NCBI GenBank assembly: GCA_022393335.1
Contig: JAJEKB010021277.1
Location: forward strand, 2,170,382 to 2,234,381
Length of the DNA: 64,000 nucleotides
Origin: Macrotrachela quadricornifera
Lineage: Eukaryota; Rotifera; Eurotatoria; Philodinida; Philodinidae
Direction: 5' to 3'
A program made the translations under genes and the position numbers. Shown piece by piece: positions 33,691 through 46,733 of this stretch. The notes below the pieces were generated by a model. That model worked only from the letters and a program-made list of their open reading frames with translations. It made no database searches and had not been told where the DNA came from. Numbering within the stretch: position 1 is the first letter of the stretch; each line of letters opens with the position of its first letter.

Positions 33691-35604
33691 TTTACACACT
33701 ATGCATAAGTATGTCATTGTTACTTTTCTGTGAATGAATAATCAGAAAAAATATCGTGTACATTATTTTCAATCCCTTTTTGAGAGCTGACTTTATGATT
33801 TACTGGCTATTTGTGATACTATTAAATAGTCTTTATATCGAGATAAGATATTCTTCCTTCACTTCAATATAAAATCACTTTATAGTGAATATTGTTACTA
33901 TCAAAAACTGCTCTGTCTGTAAAAAGAGCCTTTATCATAGATTCTTATTTGCGAACATGAACATAAATATTAATTTAAAATTTTTTAAGTTATTTTCAAA
34001 GTTTATTTAAACTTAAATTAATATTAAACATCTCAGTGTATCTAAAATAGAGTCCGCTGCATATAAATATTTTGAATTTTCGTCTTATTTATTGTAATTT
34101 GTAAAGTTCGTTAAATTACAGAGAAAAAATATATATTGTGGGCGCTTTTGATTAGTTTTTTGTTTGAAGTTTAACTAACATGCCAACATAGACTTTAACA
34201 TAGGATAGACAATAATTAACTAATCGAGATGCTTCGGCATTCATTTACAATAGACAACGATATCAGAAACGTAATTGCAATTTTGTGAACGGTGACAACA
34301 TTGTCATAAATTGAATGAAATTCGTACTATCACTGGTATTCTCACATTTAAGTATCAAACTCAATGCAAAGATCTAGAGTGTAAAGACTTTAAAACACAA
34401 TGGCAAGAATTCTCCTACGACTACAAATAAATATTAAATTATCAGCATGATTTCTAATAAACGTATCTGAAACTCCTTTGTCACGTTTAATAAAATCAAT
34501 AAAATGTTTGTTTACTTTATTTCTTCTCAAGATACAGGATCCTTGCTCATGCAATAGCAGCTTCATGTCCATATACTATAACTACTACAAGAATAGATAT
34601 TCATTTTATTCAGTTAAAATTATTAGAAAATAATGAACGCTCTCTCTCAAACATAAAATGTTTTAGTTTCTTTCTACATTCACGATGCTTGCTCGGGCTT
34701 CAGTCATATTACTCCTTCAACAATTGACAATCATTTTATTTGTTAAAATCTCTTCAAAAGATTAAACTCTCTCTTTCGTAGAGATAAAGTACGTAAGTTT
34801 ATCTCTACATCAACAACAACCTCTGCAAACTACAAAAACTTTGCTTTACTAAAAAATATTGTAACCATCAACTGGCGTCCTCTACAAATTACAAATACTG
34901 TGCTTTATTAAAAATTTGTATTAGTTAATTAATAAATTACGTCCTCTATATATTACAGAAAATCTACTTTGAAAAAAATTCAGATTAAAACAGTTCATAC
35001 AACTAAATTTTACGCAGTCAAATTTTAAAGAACACTCGATTTTTTTTCATTTGAATTATTCAATTCGAAAATTAGTCGAAAATTTGAAACAACTTTATTA
35101 AATTCAAACTTCAATTTTTTGATGTTCGCAAATGAGAAGTAACCAAGTTAAAGTTTTCAGATGTGATTAGTGTTTCATGCGATTTACAGAGTAGTGTAAC
35201 GTATTGTCGTTCGCCACGTCGTAAATATTTGGTATACTGTCAGACCCTAGATGACTAATACTTTTGTTGTCAGATTCCAATTACATTAATGCACTTTTGC
35301 TACAAAAATTTGTATATAATAATTTATACACTAAAAAATTTTAAATTTAATTTGGAATAAATTAAGATACTTCTCATTGCGGGCTGTTCTTCTAACCTTG
35401 AGTTTTTAGATTAAAAACATAAGCTTGTGCAGCCCTCTATAATTCTTTCACGGTGGTTTGTCTATAGCAACATGGCGCGAAATGTTCAGTTATACTTTCA
35501 TCTTTTATTTCTATTGTTTGTTTATCTATAACTAATTTTTTTATGTCGTTCAATCAAGTTAATTTACTTCAGATCTTTTGTTAAATAGTATTACGGTCCA
35601 TCAA
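33691..35604. other. Spacer and 5' region of the XPG/CXC gene
   Basis: No gene seen. At 34790-34930 a phrase of the form CATCAAC..CCTCTGCAAACTACAAA(AA)CTTTGCTTTACTAAAAA recurs two to three times, a small degenerate tandem repeat with a ~65-bp period. Confidence 0.4.
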
Positions 35605-38600
35605 ATGCCGTTATCATGTGCTTTATGTAATGGAAGGCGAAAATTAAATAAAAATGAATACACAACAGTGCAAGATCCTTTTACTGCACACAGAATTGAA
35701 CAAGCATATAAAGCCGATAAAAAATCTTCTTCATTGACAACACTATTAAATCGGAAAGTACATAAAAAATGCTATACGAAGTATTGGCATCACTATGACT
35801 ATTTACCAAAAACAGGAAGTTTGTCAAGTGAACCAGAACATCATCTGTCTCGATTACCTTTTAGTGATCGTACAAATAATCAAACATCATCATCATCATC
35901 AGCGACAGCAGCACAAACAATAGTATTTTCAAGACATAATCCTGAACAAAATAATACATGTGAACAATCTATGATATTCAATTCCAAATGTACGTCGTAT
36001 CCAAATACTTCTTCATCTACGACGAATTTTCATGAAAAGGTGATATATTTTTTGATATAGTGGTAAAAAATGGTTAAATGAAAGCTTTCTAATATAAAGA
36101 GTATGGGTCATATATATATAATATTAATTTATAGGTGTTATTATCATCAGCAATGTCACCGACAGCAAGAATGGATGAGCTTCGCTCTACAGCAGACAAT
36201 GAAGATATGTCTGTAGAACTTGTCAATGTAAGTGAACAGAATTACTTTAAACAATTTCATTATATATACGAACAAGAAGATTTAATATCTGTCTTATTCA
36301 TTTTTAGTGTGAACAATCATTTAGTGGTGACGTAGTTGATCTAGAGAAAGATGTTCTTGGTCCATCAGCAGATAATAATTTTAGCAACTCTCATGTTTCG
36401 TTTGTAAGTAAAATTCTTAATCAAAGTTAAACATCTACTTGCATGTAGTAACCGGGACATTTAATATTTATTTAATTCTTTTCAGAGCGAAAAATCATAT
36501 GATGATGATTATATAATGGACATTGACGAAGATTTTTTTAATTCATATACATTTATTGATCCAAAATCTTCATCACGACTTGAATCGTCACCAAATAAAT
36601 CATCGCCAATTCAAATACCGGCAATTCAATCATCACCAATTCTACCAGCATCAATTCAATTATCACCAATTCGACCAGCATCAATTCGAACATCGCTAGT
36701 AGAGCAAATTCATCAAAATAAATCTCGTGAAACAAACGTGTGTAGATTTCTTTTTCTAAATAATTTCAAAAGTTTTTTTCTACATCTGATTTTATATTAC
36801 TCATCCTTTTATTCTATATGTAGACTTCTTTTTTTCGTTTTATTTAATTAGATTTCTTCTCGACTTCGTTCTCGTGTTTTAAATAATAATGGATCACAAA
36901 TTGGAAGCTATTTAAATTTTACAGATTACGCAATCGATGGTAAAACCAAATCTATTTTATATGATGACGGTTTTAGTGAATTATGCGGATGGTTGGAAAG
37001 TTTATTATGTAATGGCTTTTTAGTTTCTTTAGTAATGGTTAAAGATAAATATGAAGAAATATTAAAACTTAGAAAAGAACATTTTTCAGAAGGAATGATT
37101 CGTACCCAGTCAATTCGTGATAGACTTAATACCAGATTTAAGAATAACATATTATTTACAAAAGTGAATAATCGTCAAGGTTTATTTATCTCATGGAACA
37201 ATTTAACAACAATAACAGAGTCAATATTAACTAATTCATCAACATCAAATTATAATGATAGTATTCAAATAAATAATATTTATGAACATAAAAAAGATAT
37301 CGATGTAGAAACACAATCAAAGGTACTATTTCAAACAATTGAATTATTACGTGAATCAATTAATGAAAATATGCATTACTTAAAAAAAGCTCATGAAAAT
37401 AATAAATCATTAACTGAATTTTCATCAGGTGTATTTTGGGATTGTATTCCAATCATTATTAAAAATTTTATTGGTCTATTAACTGCTAATGATGATAAAT
37501 TTCAAGAGTTCAAACATAGCTACCAGTATAACAATTTATTTAATGAAGATATGTACAAATCGTGTGGAAAATCTTTGAAGATATCAGCAATAGGTTATGA
37601 TATTATAAATGCAAGATATGATTCTTATTCAACACCAAAACATTTATTACTTGGAAACGAATTGTTCCATCACATTCGATCATCGCACTTGATCAATATT
37701 ATGAATAGATTTGGACATACATGCTCTTATGAAACTATCGTAAGTGAAATACAATAATTGATTCCATTACAATTATTAAAAATTTGAATTTTTTTTCTAA
37801 AAAACAATTGCATTATTTGTGACACTTTTCTTTACTGTAGATACGTTTAAATAAAAAAGTAGCGAACGAAGTATCAAAACTATCAACATCGGATCTTCCT
37901 TCATCGGTTAAACAAGATTGCTCATTTGCAATAACTGTTGCGGATAATTTTGATATGAATGTTGGTACATTACATGGAGAAAATAGTATACATATACTTA
38001 ATCGTATCATCATACAAACACCACTTAATGATGAACTAAGATTTGACGTGAATGAGTGTTTAAACGATTTATGTAAGACAGTTGAATCAGTTATTGATAA
38101 ATCAAATTTCGATTTACCACCAAATGAAAATGTAACAGACTCAATTACAAATACTCCATTAGTTATAACAAACAAGAATGAACTAAACGTTCTATTTGAT
38201 GATAAATCTTATAATGATGTTCTATTAGCTTATACTTTGATAAAGAATATTTTTGATACAAATAATACATTTGAAAAGATTATCGATAATAAAATTCAAA
38301 GAAACATTCCTTTATTATCAGGTTTTTTCGCAACTTTTTTACCTCATGTACGCCGTCCTTTATCAAAAATTACATTTCTTCCACCTCTTAATCAAGATCC
38401 AAGTTCATTAGCAACATCACAATTATGTCTTCAATCGACAAACACATCATTAATTCAATCTGGTATTCAAAAAGAAGCGATAGTTGTAGTTGATGAAAAA
38501 ATTTACAAAAATTGTATGAAGGTAATTAGTTTCTATCTTTTATATTATTTTATTTCAAAATCTTATATCTTAATACAGGTGAAGCGAATGCAGGAAATAG

Positions 38601-41600
38601 ATAACAAACTAATATTTATATATCCGGGCGACTTTCATGTTATGAAAAATTATATGATTGTAATATGGGATGTGTTAAACGGTAGTGGTATTGAAGATGT
38701 ATTAGAACTTATCTATAAAGGTGCAGCTCATCGATCAATAATGAATGTCCACAACTTTAACTATTCGTTACGATGTTGTAAACTCTTATACACTTCGTTG
38801 GGAATATTATTTTTTGAAACATTTATTAAATCATTATCATCATCATCTTCAACGATAACAATTAACATTGTCAAATTAAAAGAAATTCTAGAATGTATAC
38901 CATCCGATTTTGCTGTTCTAGACAAAAAACAGCAATGGTTTATTACTCTAATAAATGAAATTCATGATTTACAATTAGCTGATGTTATGGAAAAATGGGC
39001 TATTGAACAGTGTGAACATAACGTGACATTTAAGTTTTGGTATTTTGCTTTACGAAAAGTTTTAGAACCTTTGATATTGATGTATACCTCCATTAGGTTA
39101 TCTAATTTTGATGGTATGTTAAATCTTTTAATTTTTTGTCCACAATATATGCATTATATTCAAATTTAGGTAGAAATGCAGCTTTTTTTTCTATGGCACC
39201 TATTTTTTTTTCTACAAATCATAGAAACTACGCAAGATTAGCTGTACAACATTTGATTGACTTGAAATCTTGCTCAACTTATTTACGTGAAAGATTAGAA
39301 CAATCTTTTACTGTAAACCGTTCTGATCGACCTTTTTCCGCTATTGCTCTCGATCAAGCAATTGAATGTTCTATCAATAAATATGGGAAAGGTCGAGGTA
39401 AGACTGTGATATTTTTCTCAGGTCAATATAATTAATTTTTTGTTTCCTTTCAAATAGGAGGAATAACAGGCAGATTTAAATTGGAATCAATTGAATCATG
39501 GTGTAAATCATTTGCCTTTAGGTCTATGTTGTCATCTATTACTAATGAGATTGCTTGTATTGAACGATCGAACAACACCATTGATGCTCATGTTGAATGT
39601 TCAGTGTTTCGAATGATGCAGGATAATAAGGACTTACTGATTATTACAAAAGCTTTAAAAAATGAAAATTTATTTAATGAGAATAATGGAAATGTTAGAA
39701 AAATTATGAATGGAAAGATTATTCATAATCAAATAATTGACAGTGTTGTAAAAATGTATGACAATGGATTAGAAAAGATGTATTCATTTATTCAAGAACG
39801 ATATATCAATCAATCCATTAATATTGACGATCGTTTACCAGCTATGCTTCGTTTTAAGCTGTCAGATTCATATATACCAGATGAACAGCAATTGAAAAAA
39901 AAGATCGATAAAAATATTATTGTTAATAAAATGGTAAAAGAGGCTGACAATTTAATAAAGGATATTATTTCCTTATCATTTTTTCGAGTATGCTATTGTT
40001 CATATTTATATTTCTGAGTGAGGCTTTTTCCACATATTCAAATTATTTTTTTATTTATCATATATAGGATTTAAATTTAAATTCTTTATTTGCACATGAA
40101 TTTACATCATCTCCTCTAGCATTATGTGATATTCGAGATTGTAATTTATTAAATCAACAGCAAAAGTCAGAAGTAATAAAACTGTTTGAGAAAGAATGTC
40201 CAACTGCTTTTAGAACAACTAATCCAACAACAAATTACGATAAATGGGCATTAATTATTGATGGTGGTCAATTATTAGAGATCAGACCATTGAAAATAAA
40301 TGGTACTGTTTATGATTATGCTCAGCAATTATTACAAAATCATATCATTCCAGAATTTCAATTTTATGAACGTATAGATATTGTCTTTGATTCAGCTCAA
40401 AGTAAAACTATTAAATCATTTATTAAACGTCATGGTTCCGAAAACAAACATCATCAACAGAATTATGATTTAAAACAAACAGATGTTTTAGAATCTTCTA
40501 GATTTCATGATTTTGTACATGCTAATCGTGCTAAATTAGCATCTACTGTTCGTTCTTGTTGGACACTGGATGATCTTATTGACTTTTTACCTGTTAATAA
40601 ACAATTAATAATAGCTGGTCCACAAGAAGAAAGTATTAGATTAATCAATAATAATTCATCATTTGCATCAAATCTCGAAATTGTTGATAGTTTACAATCG
40701 AATCACGTTGAAGCTGATACAAGAATATTTTTACATGTATACGATATTCAAACTGATAATGATTTTGGACCATTTAATGGAGTAGTTATACAATCAACTG
40801 ATACGGATGTTTTTATTTTATCATTAGCTCATACGAAACTGATGATGTTCTCAAATATTTATATTAAAAAAAACAACACATTCACCAGATCATTTACATA
40901 TATTGATATTAAAGAAATTGGGGAAGTGATAAAAAATAGGTGGTGTATAGATGAACCAAATGTGTTTCTAGTATTACATGCTTTATCAGGTTCAGATACA
41001 ACGTCTTTTACTCGTAATATCACAAAATTAAATTATTTCTCCACTTTTTTATCGAATCCAGATCAATATAAAAATTTATTTAAATTTGGTGATAATGCAA
41101 AAATTAGTATTGAACCAATTCAAGCTGCTGAAGATTTGTTAATCGCATGTTATAAAAGTACAAGAAGTTCGAAATTGTCAATGATTCAAACAACAACATC
41201 ATCATTATCCTCGTCATTTTCAACAACAACAACACTAACACAACCATCAGGTCGCACAACATTAAATTCATTAAGACAATTTTTAGCGTTAAAATATTTT
41301 AAAAGTGCAACAACAGATATATGCATAAAATTACCACCAACAACAGATTTGTTTTATCTTCATTGTGAACGAGCATGGCGACAAACTTTTACATGGAAAA
41401 GGACGTTTGAACAGTTCGACATTATTAGTTTATATCCAGTGGAAAATTATGGTTATCAACAATTAAATGATGGCAAACTAATGGTTCGATGGATATCACT
41501 TCCAGCTATACCAGATGATTTGACTTTGACTAAATGTATAAAATGCACAACTGGTTGTAATCGATGCAAATGCGCAGTAAATAATTTAGTATGTACACCT

Positions 41601-41989
41601 TTTTGTGGTTGTAAACATGATAAATGTCAGAATCGTTCAAAAAATCGAGTAAGATTATAAATAATATCACACTCAAGCATTTTATTTGTGAATTATGTGT
41701 ATTTTGATTTTAGACGACAACACAATCAACAAAACCAATTTCAACAAAAACAACATCATCATTGACCAATAAATATTCTTTTGATTATATCAATGATAAT
41801 GATAATGATTATGTTGATGATGAAGGAGAACAAGCAGATGAAGAAGATGACGAAGGAGAACAAGAAGAAGAAGGTGATGATGAAGAAGGAGAAGTAGGTG
41901 AACTTACTTATCGACGAAATGTACGTATTATATCTACCATTAATATATATATATATATATCTTTTGTTGCACTTGCCCATTATTAGTAA
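35605..41989 (+). CDS. Giant XPG/FEN1-like nuclease signature protein with C-terminal CXC domain
   Basis: Exons: 35605-36039, 36135-36227, 36308-36403, 36486-36737, 36852-37739, 37841-38521, 38579-39113, 39170-39397, 39458-39987, 40068-41648, 41714-41920, and a last one that supplies only TAA (41987-41989). All introns are GT-AG and phases close to about 1842 aa. The N-terminus has a possible zinc knuckle (CALC..H..C). The middle has ADNFDMNVGTLHG, IYPGDFHVMKNYM and NHRNYARL motifs. Residues about 1311-1556 carry IIDGG, IDIVFDS, EADTRIF, STDTDVF and SGSDTTS, matching in order and spacing the acidic positions of XPG/FEN1-type PIN nucleases. A tesmin/TSO1-like CXC motif begins near 1736, then an Asp/Glu tail. 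It resembles an uncharacterised multi-copy invertebrate family; nuclease activity is inferred. Confidence 0.8.
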
Positions 41990-42856
41990 AATTTTACTGG
42001 CAAAGTAAGTATTCCTAGTTAGTAACAACAATTGCTAGATCTTTTTTTTCATCTTTATGCATTATTATTTCTTTATTCAGCAAATATTTTTAGACTATTT
42101 GTATTTTATTGTTATTTCTTTATTCAGACGATATTTTTTGTTTCATCGTTGTTTTTGTATTTTGAATTGTTTCTTTAATAAAAAATAAAATAAAAAACAT
42201 CTGATAGAAACTAAAAGTATATTATCAATGCCATTCAACACATTACTCAAATTCCAATCAATCTACTCTTACTATTAGTTAGTATTATATTTCGATGAAA
42301 ATGAGCTTTTGAGATTTGTCGATAGGAGCACAATGGTTTAAGAGTAACGTGTAACATATGTTGTAGAGAGGATACAGTCAGTATCGAGTAGCTATGCATT
42401 TTCATGTTCATCTCTTTGGAAACGACCTCTTTTTATAAGTATGTTTAACAAAAACGACAACTGCCCGCAATAAATACATTATAATAATGTTTATTTCCAG
42501 TCGTAGAGTGTACCGTATAAAAATAGTTTGGTTTTTTTCTTTGTAGTTTAGTAGATATAGATGTCACTGGTGAGAAATGCATCTGTCAATAATTGGACGA
42601 AAGAAACACATTTTAACCCCTCTGACAATACACCAATTAGAAATAAAGAAGTTATTCAAGTAATCGTTTTTGAGTCAGCAATCATGCACTCGAATAATAT
42701 ATTATATTCTCACAGCAGGCAAAACATGAGTAGGCATCTTCTTACTCTTTCAACGAAGAAAATTCCAAGAACGCGTTTAGATCACTTCCGACAAAAAAAT
42801 CAATAAATAAATATTTTTCTCTCTTTGACAGCAATACAATAGAGTATATTGCTACC
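41990..42856. other. Spacer and 5' region of the RING gene
   Basis: AT-rich. A splice acceptor-like TTTGACAG at 42823-42830 lies just upstream of the RING start codon and could serve a 5' UTR intron or leader trans-splicing. An 81-codon frame at 42561 is not convincing as a protein. Confidence 0.4.
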
Positions 42857-43495
42857 ATGTCTTCGAAATCGGAACGCTGTAGTGCATCAATTCCCAACTG
42901 TATTTACATGAATGAAAACGAAATCGATACGGAATTAAAATGTGCCATATGCCAGCAACCATTTGTCAACCCGCAACTAGGCGTAAAATGTGGACACACA
43001 TTCTGCGCTCTTTGCATTAGTAATTGGAGCATACAAACTTCATCATGTCCTATTTGTCGGATAGCTACATCGTTCGTACCAGTCACCACACGTGTAGTTC
43101 TCAGCCAACTCGATCGGCTTCTTGTTCGCTGTCCACAGTGCAATCAAAGCAACATTCAACGAGGAAATTTTCAAGATCACATTACTAATCATTGTCGCGA
43201 AACACATGTACAGTGTCAAGCAGCTGATCTCAAGTGCTCATGGAGTGGCACTCGAGAACAATGGCCTCAGCATCATAGCGTATGTCCACTACTGAAAATT
43301 CGACCAGTTATAGAAGAGTTAAGAGCTGAGCACAATGCGCAAGCATATCAGCTTCAAGTCTTTATGGATGAGGTTCGAGATCAACTCAGTTATCTACAGC
43401 AACAACTGACTCAAAAATCTCGAGCCAAAGCAACGACGCATGACCCGTATAACGAAGACAAATCGGAAAAGGAACTTTTGCGAAAGCAGATCTGA
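42857..43495 (+). CDS. RING finger / TRAF-type zinc finger protein, likely E3 ligase
   Basis: 212 aa from ATG 42857. The C3HC4 RING uses C29, C32, C45, H47, C50, C53, C64 and C67 (CAIC, CGHTFCALC, CPIC), all eight ligands present, so E2 binding and ubiquitin ligase activity are plausible. Residues about 90-150 hold a TRAF-type zinc finger region (RCPQCNQ, HITNHC, CQAADLKCSW, HHSVCPL), followed by a coiled coil rich in Gln and Glu. No MATH domain follows. The stop at 43493 may not be original: a coding-like stretch continues in another frame to 43694 (see separate entry). Confidence 0.85.
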   Translation: MSSKSERCSASIPNCIYMNENEIDTELKCAICQQPFVNPQLGVKCGHTFCALCISNWSIQTSSCPICRIATSFVPVTTRVVLSQLDRLLVRCPQCNQSNIQRGNFQDHITNHCRETHVQCQAADLKCSWSGTREQWPQHHSVCPLLKIRPVIEELRAEHNAQAYQLQVFMDEVRDQLSYLQQQLTQKSRAKATTHDPYNEDKSEKELLRKQI

Positions 43496-43694
43496 ACGTT
43501 TGACATGTCTATTATGTCGATGACCTGCTGCTCGAGAAAACATCTCCATGCATGACAGTAGTGGCGGAGTAGACAATGTACTATGTCGAGCATGTGTGAA
43601 TAAGTACGGTAATGAGAGTGGAAAGTGGGAATACCGACCGGATTTTCTATTCAATGGTTATCCCTATCCAAGTACTCATACGTTTCGTAAATAA
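43478..43694 (+). pseudogene. Coding-like tail downstream of the RING gene, interrupted by TGA
   Basis: From about 43482 a second frame reads SERLTCLLCR, a TGA at 43521-43523, then PAARENISMHDSSGG, NVLCRACVNKYG and WEYRPDFLFNGYPYP up to TAA 43692. Paired CxxC motifs suggest a zinc-binding module. It joins the RING frame if a ~40-nt GTATAA...AAAG segment in 43445-43485 is removed, or by one frameshift. The TGA would still cut it. It may be a degraded C-terminus or a further exon of another splice form. Confidence 0.4.
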
Positions 43695-46600
43695 ATGAGA
43701 ACATTGTCTGACCTTTTATATAATGATTAATTAATCTTGAATTCACTTGACCCATTCTCTTATAGTTCGACGATGACTGATAAAAAAACTTTTTTTCGTC
43801 ATTGTGTGAATTTGTATTATACTTTTATATTCATACTACATTTTGATCCCTTTCTGTAGAACTAACACTGCCTGTTATAAAATTTCTCAATGTAACAGTA
43901 TGACTCATTCAATGGTGAGAGTGGGTGAGGGTGCAGGTAAGGGTGAGAAGTAAAAAGAGGTCCTTCTGGATATGACATCAGCATTCCACAACGTTTTTCA
44001 ACCTTGGTGAAGGATCTGATCAGGTGGAAATGATAATAACTGGTACTGCATCTATCTACTGGTGCAAGATGTCAGATTTAGAAGACTTCTGTCTAGTTCA
44101 TTTCTAGGTAGACCACATCTTTTGGCGATCTTATTTCGAAACAATGGTCTGACGCTATGAAGGTCTTCTAGAAGCTATTATTGACGATCTCAGCTTCAAT
44201 TCCAGCAGCTTGATGTTCGAGTGCAACAGAACTAGTTATCCTTTTGTCTTTGAAAAATCCTCAAAGGCTACAAGGTGAGGGTGTGAGTGAGACAAGTCAC
44301 CATAGTCTATGGATTTCACTATAGCTGCGTATGTCGTCAGGTGGCAAAGGATCTATATGATTAAATAATAAAAACCACGCGACCAATTCATAACTGTTGC
44401 ATACATCTCGAAAGACAATATGCAATGATACAGAGGTGAGACAAGCTATCATAATCTATAAATTGTACTACAGCTATGTAGATCACACTTGGAACCGATA
44501 TGATTTTTTCAGATTGGACTATACCGGCCAGTCCAAGCTATTCCTAGACCGTTAAAAACGGCAAAAAACTGGGCGGTTCAAATTTATCAACTGACCGACG
44601 AAAAAAGCAGTGCAGTCATATATTAGCTAAACAACCAATGCTTTTGCAAAATAGTTTGTTACTTTAGCTCTGCAAAGACATACAATATCAAACTCATACA
44701 ATTCTTGGAACTTCTAATAGCGACGATTTCTTTTTTAATTTGTCACATTTAGTATGCTACTATTCAGAACCCATAAAGATTTCGTTCAAAAAGTTTCGAC
44801 TAACTATCAACAGTACTATTGAAAAATATCAACTTTCCAGACATTCTGAAATATAATATCTCATATTGTTTTAAAATCTCTAGAGACTTTTTAGCGCATT
44901 TTGCGTTCTGCCTGGAATCTTTCGCAACTTCGACACTATTGCTGATAGATTATTGACATTAACGACCATTAAGACTTTCTAAGTGGCTAATAAAATGACA
45001 CATCATGGCTTAATCCATCAAAAAATATCTTCGACAGATTTCTGTTAGCTCATTAATAATCTGACATGTGTGTCCTACATTCAATTAAAGATAAATCACT
45101 TACCATCTACTTATGCGTGCTAAATAGTGAAGATTATGATGCAACGCTAGATAATCAACACCAAATAAACGCTTTTGCTGCCACATAGAAAAATGTTAAT
45201 CTTACCAACGCTTACTGTCATTTCCCTACGTGAAAGTGGAGGTGGTAATAAATATCACACGCTTACTTTTGACAGATGCTAAACAGTTATATGTTTGACT
45301 TGGTGCTAGGACAATTCGTCGCAATGATTTAATTTCATCATAACATTGCGACGAATTGTCGGATCATCTTCTAATCTAACGTCTTATGTTCAAGCCTCAC
45401 TGGTTGCACAATCTAAATGCATGTTTAAAAATCAAATAAATGTCATAGTCGATGCCTCGTGCAAGAGATGATCATGATGTGAAGATGATGATGACTTAGA
45501 TCGAATCTGCGAGGATCGAATCAGATTTTTTTCAAAAAAAATTTTCACACGGGTAAATGAGCTCATAGTCTGACTGGTTTTGTCCTTGTTTAAGGAACTC
45601 ATCCAATGGGATAGGTCATGTCTATAATATCTAATTAATAGCGACAAAAGTATTAGAATGAGAGAAGAATGGAAAGCATCATGCTGATCTCATAATTATA
45701 ACGATTGATTGTTGTTTTTCTCAACAAATCGATTAGTAAATCTGTTTAACATCCAAAAACAAACGCCGGTGTTTAGTCATATTATAAGATGAAAGAAGAA
45801 ATCATTAGTATAATTTGACGCTATAAGAAAGAGAGCAAAGTGCAGATTCTTGATCGACGCTAAAATATTCCACAATATTCTTTGCTAGCTTATACTCAAA
45901 GCTTAGATTCCGATAGATTATTATAGTAGACATGCAATTACCAAATATATTGCAGTTGGAATTTACTGTGATGTAGTCTTCGAAGCACCAAGTATCTCTT
46001 CATTAATTAGTAGTGTATTTATTAGATCGTACTGCTTCATGCCAAGTACGAGATCACTCTATGATAAATATACATTATTTCAAAAACCATATTGATCTGA
46101 AAAATTAGATAAGCATTAAAGATTCAATTGCCACACAAGTAGAATATTGATTTATTTTTTTCAAAAAAACCAAAAATTTACAGTAAATTTTTACTCAATC
46201 TATTCTATCGTACCATAAATCAAGACTAGGGTGGTCATCCACCTACGATACATAGCTTGACATCTATTGATCGACCATTAAATCGTGGTCTGACCAGCGT
46301 AAATAATCTAATGGTTATGATGTATTTTTTACTTGAGTTACTTCGATGTTTTAAGATGATAAAAATTGGATGAGATCAACGTCGACGAACCATCATTATG
46401 AACATTTCATGGGACATTACTAATATTGATCGGTCAAGGAAACGATGTGAAAAGTTCGATACCTCCTGCTTTTAAATATCCCAAAGAAAATCTCTGACTA
46501 CGTTTTTTACATAGGTTCATTAAGAAACAAACTACACTAATGCACCTTATACATTTTCGCTCGTTTGCTGTCTGCAGAGAGTATTCAATACTTTTATTCC

Positions 46601-46733
46601 ATAAGTGACTACTGATGATAGATAGATTTTCAGCTTCCAATATGACTGAAGTTTAATTTATGAATAATTTTTTTTATAAAATAAAAATCAATATATCATA
46701 GACAAATGAAACGACAATTTGATGTTGATTTAT
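43695..46733. other. About 3 kb without a recognisable gene
   Basis: Holds G-rich GTGAGGGTG-type tracts at 43915-43950 and 44275-44295 and a perfect hairpin at 45310-45360 (separate entry). No protein-like frame. Confidence 0.45.
45310..45360. repeat. Perfect 17-bp stem hairpin
   Basis: GACAATTCGTCGCAATG (45310-45326) and its exact complement (45344-45360) flank a 17-nt AT-rich loop. It stands alone, far from any recognised gene; it could be a tiny foldback insertion or a structured RNA element. Confidence 0.7.

Noticed and set aside
42561..42806. 81-codon frame upstream of the RING gene
   Set aside because: Has an ATG but composition is not protein-like; more likely 5' UTR or spacer, with a donor-like GTGAGA nine bases into it.
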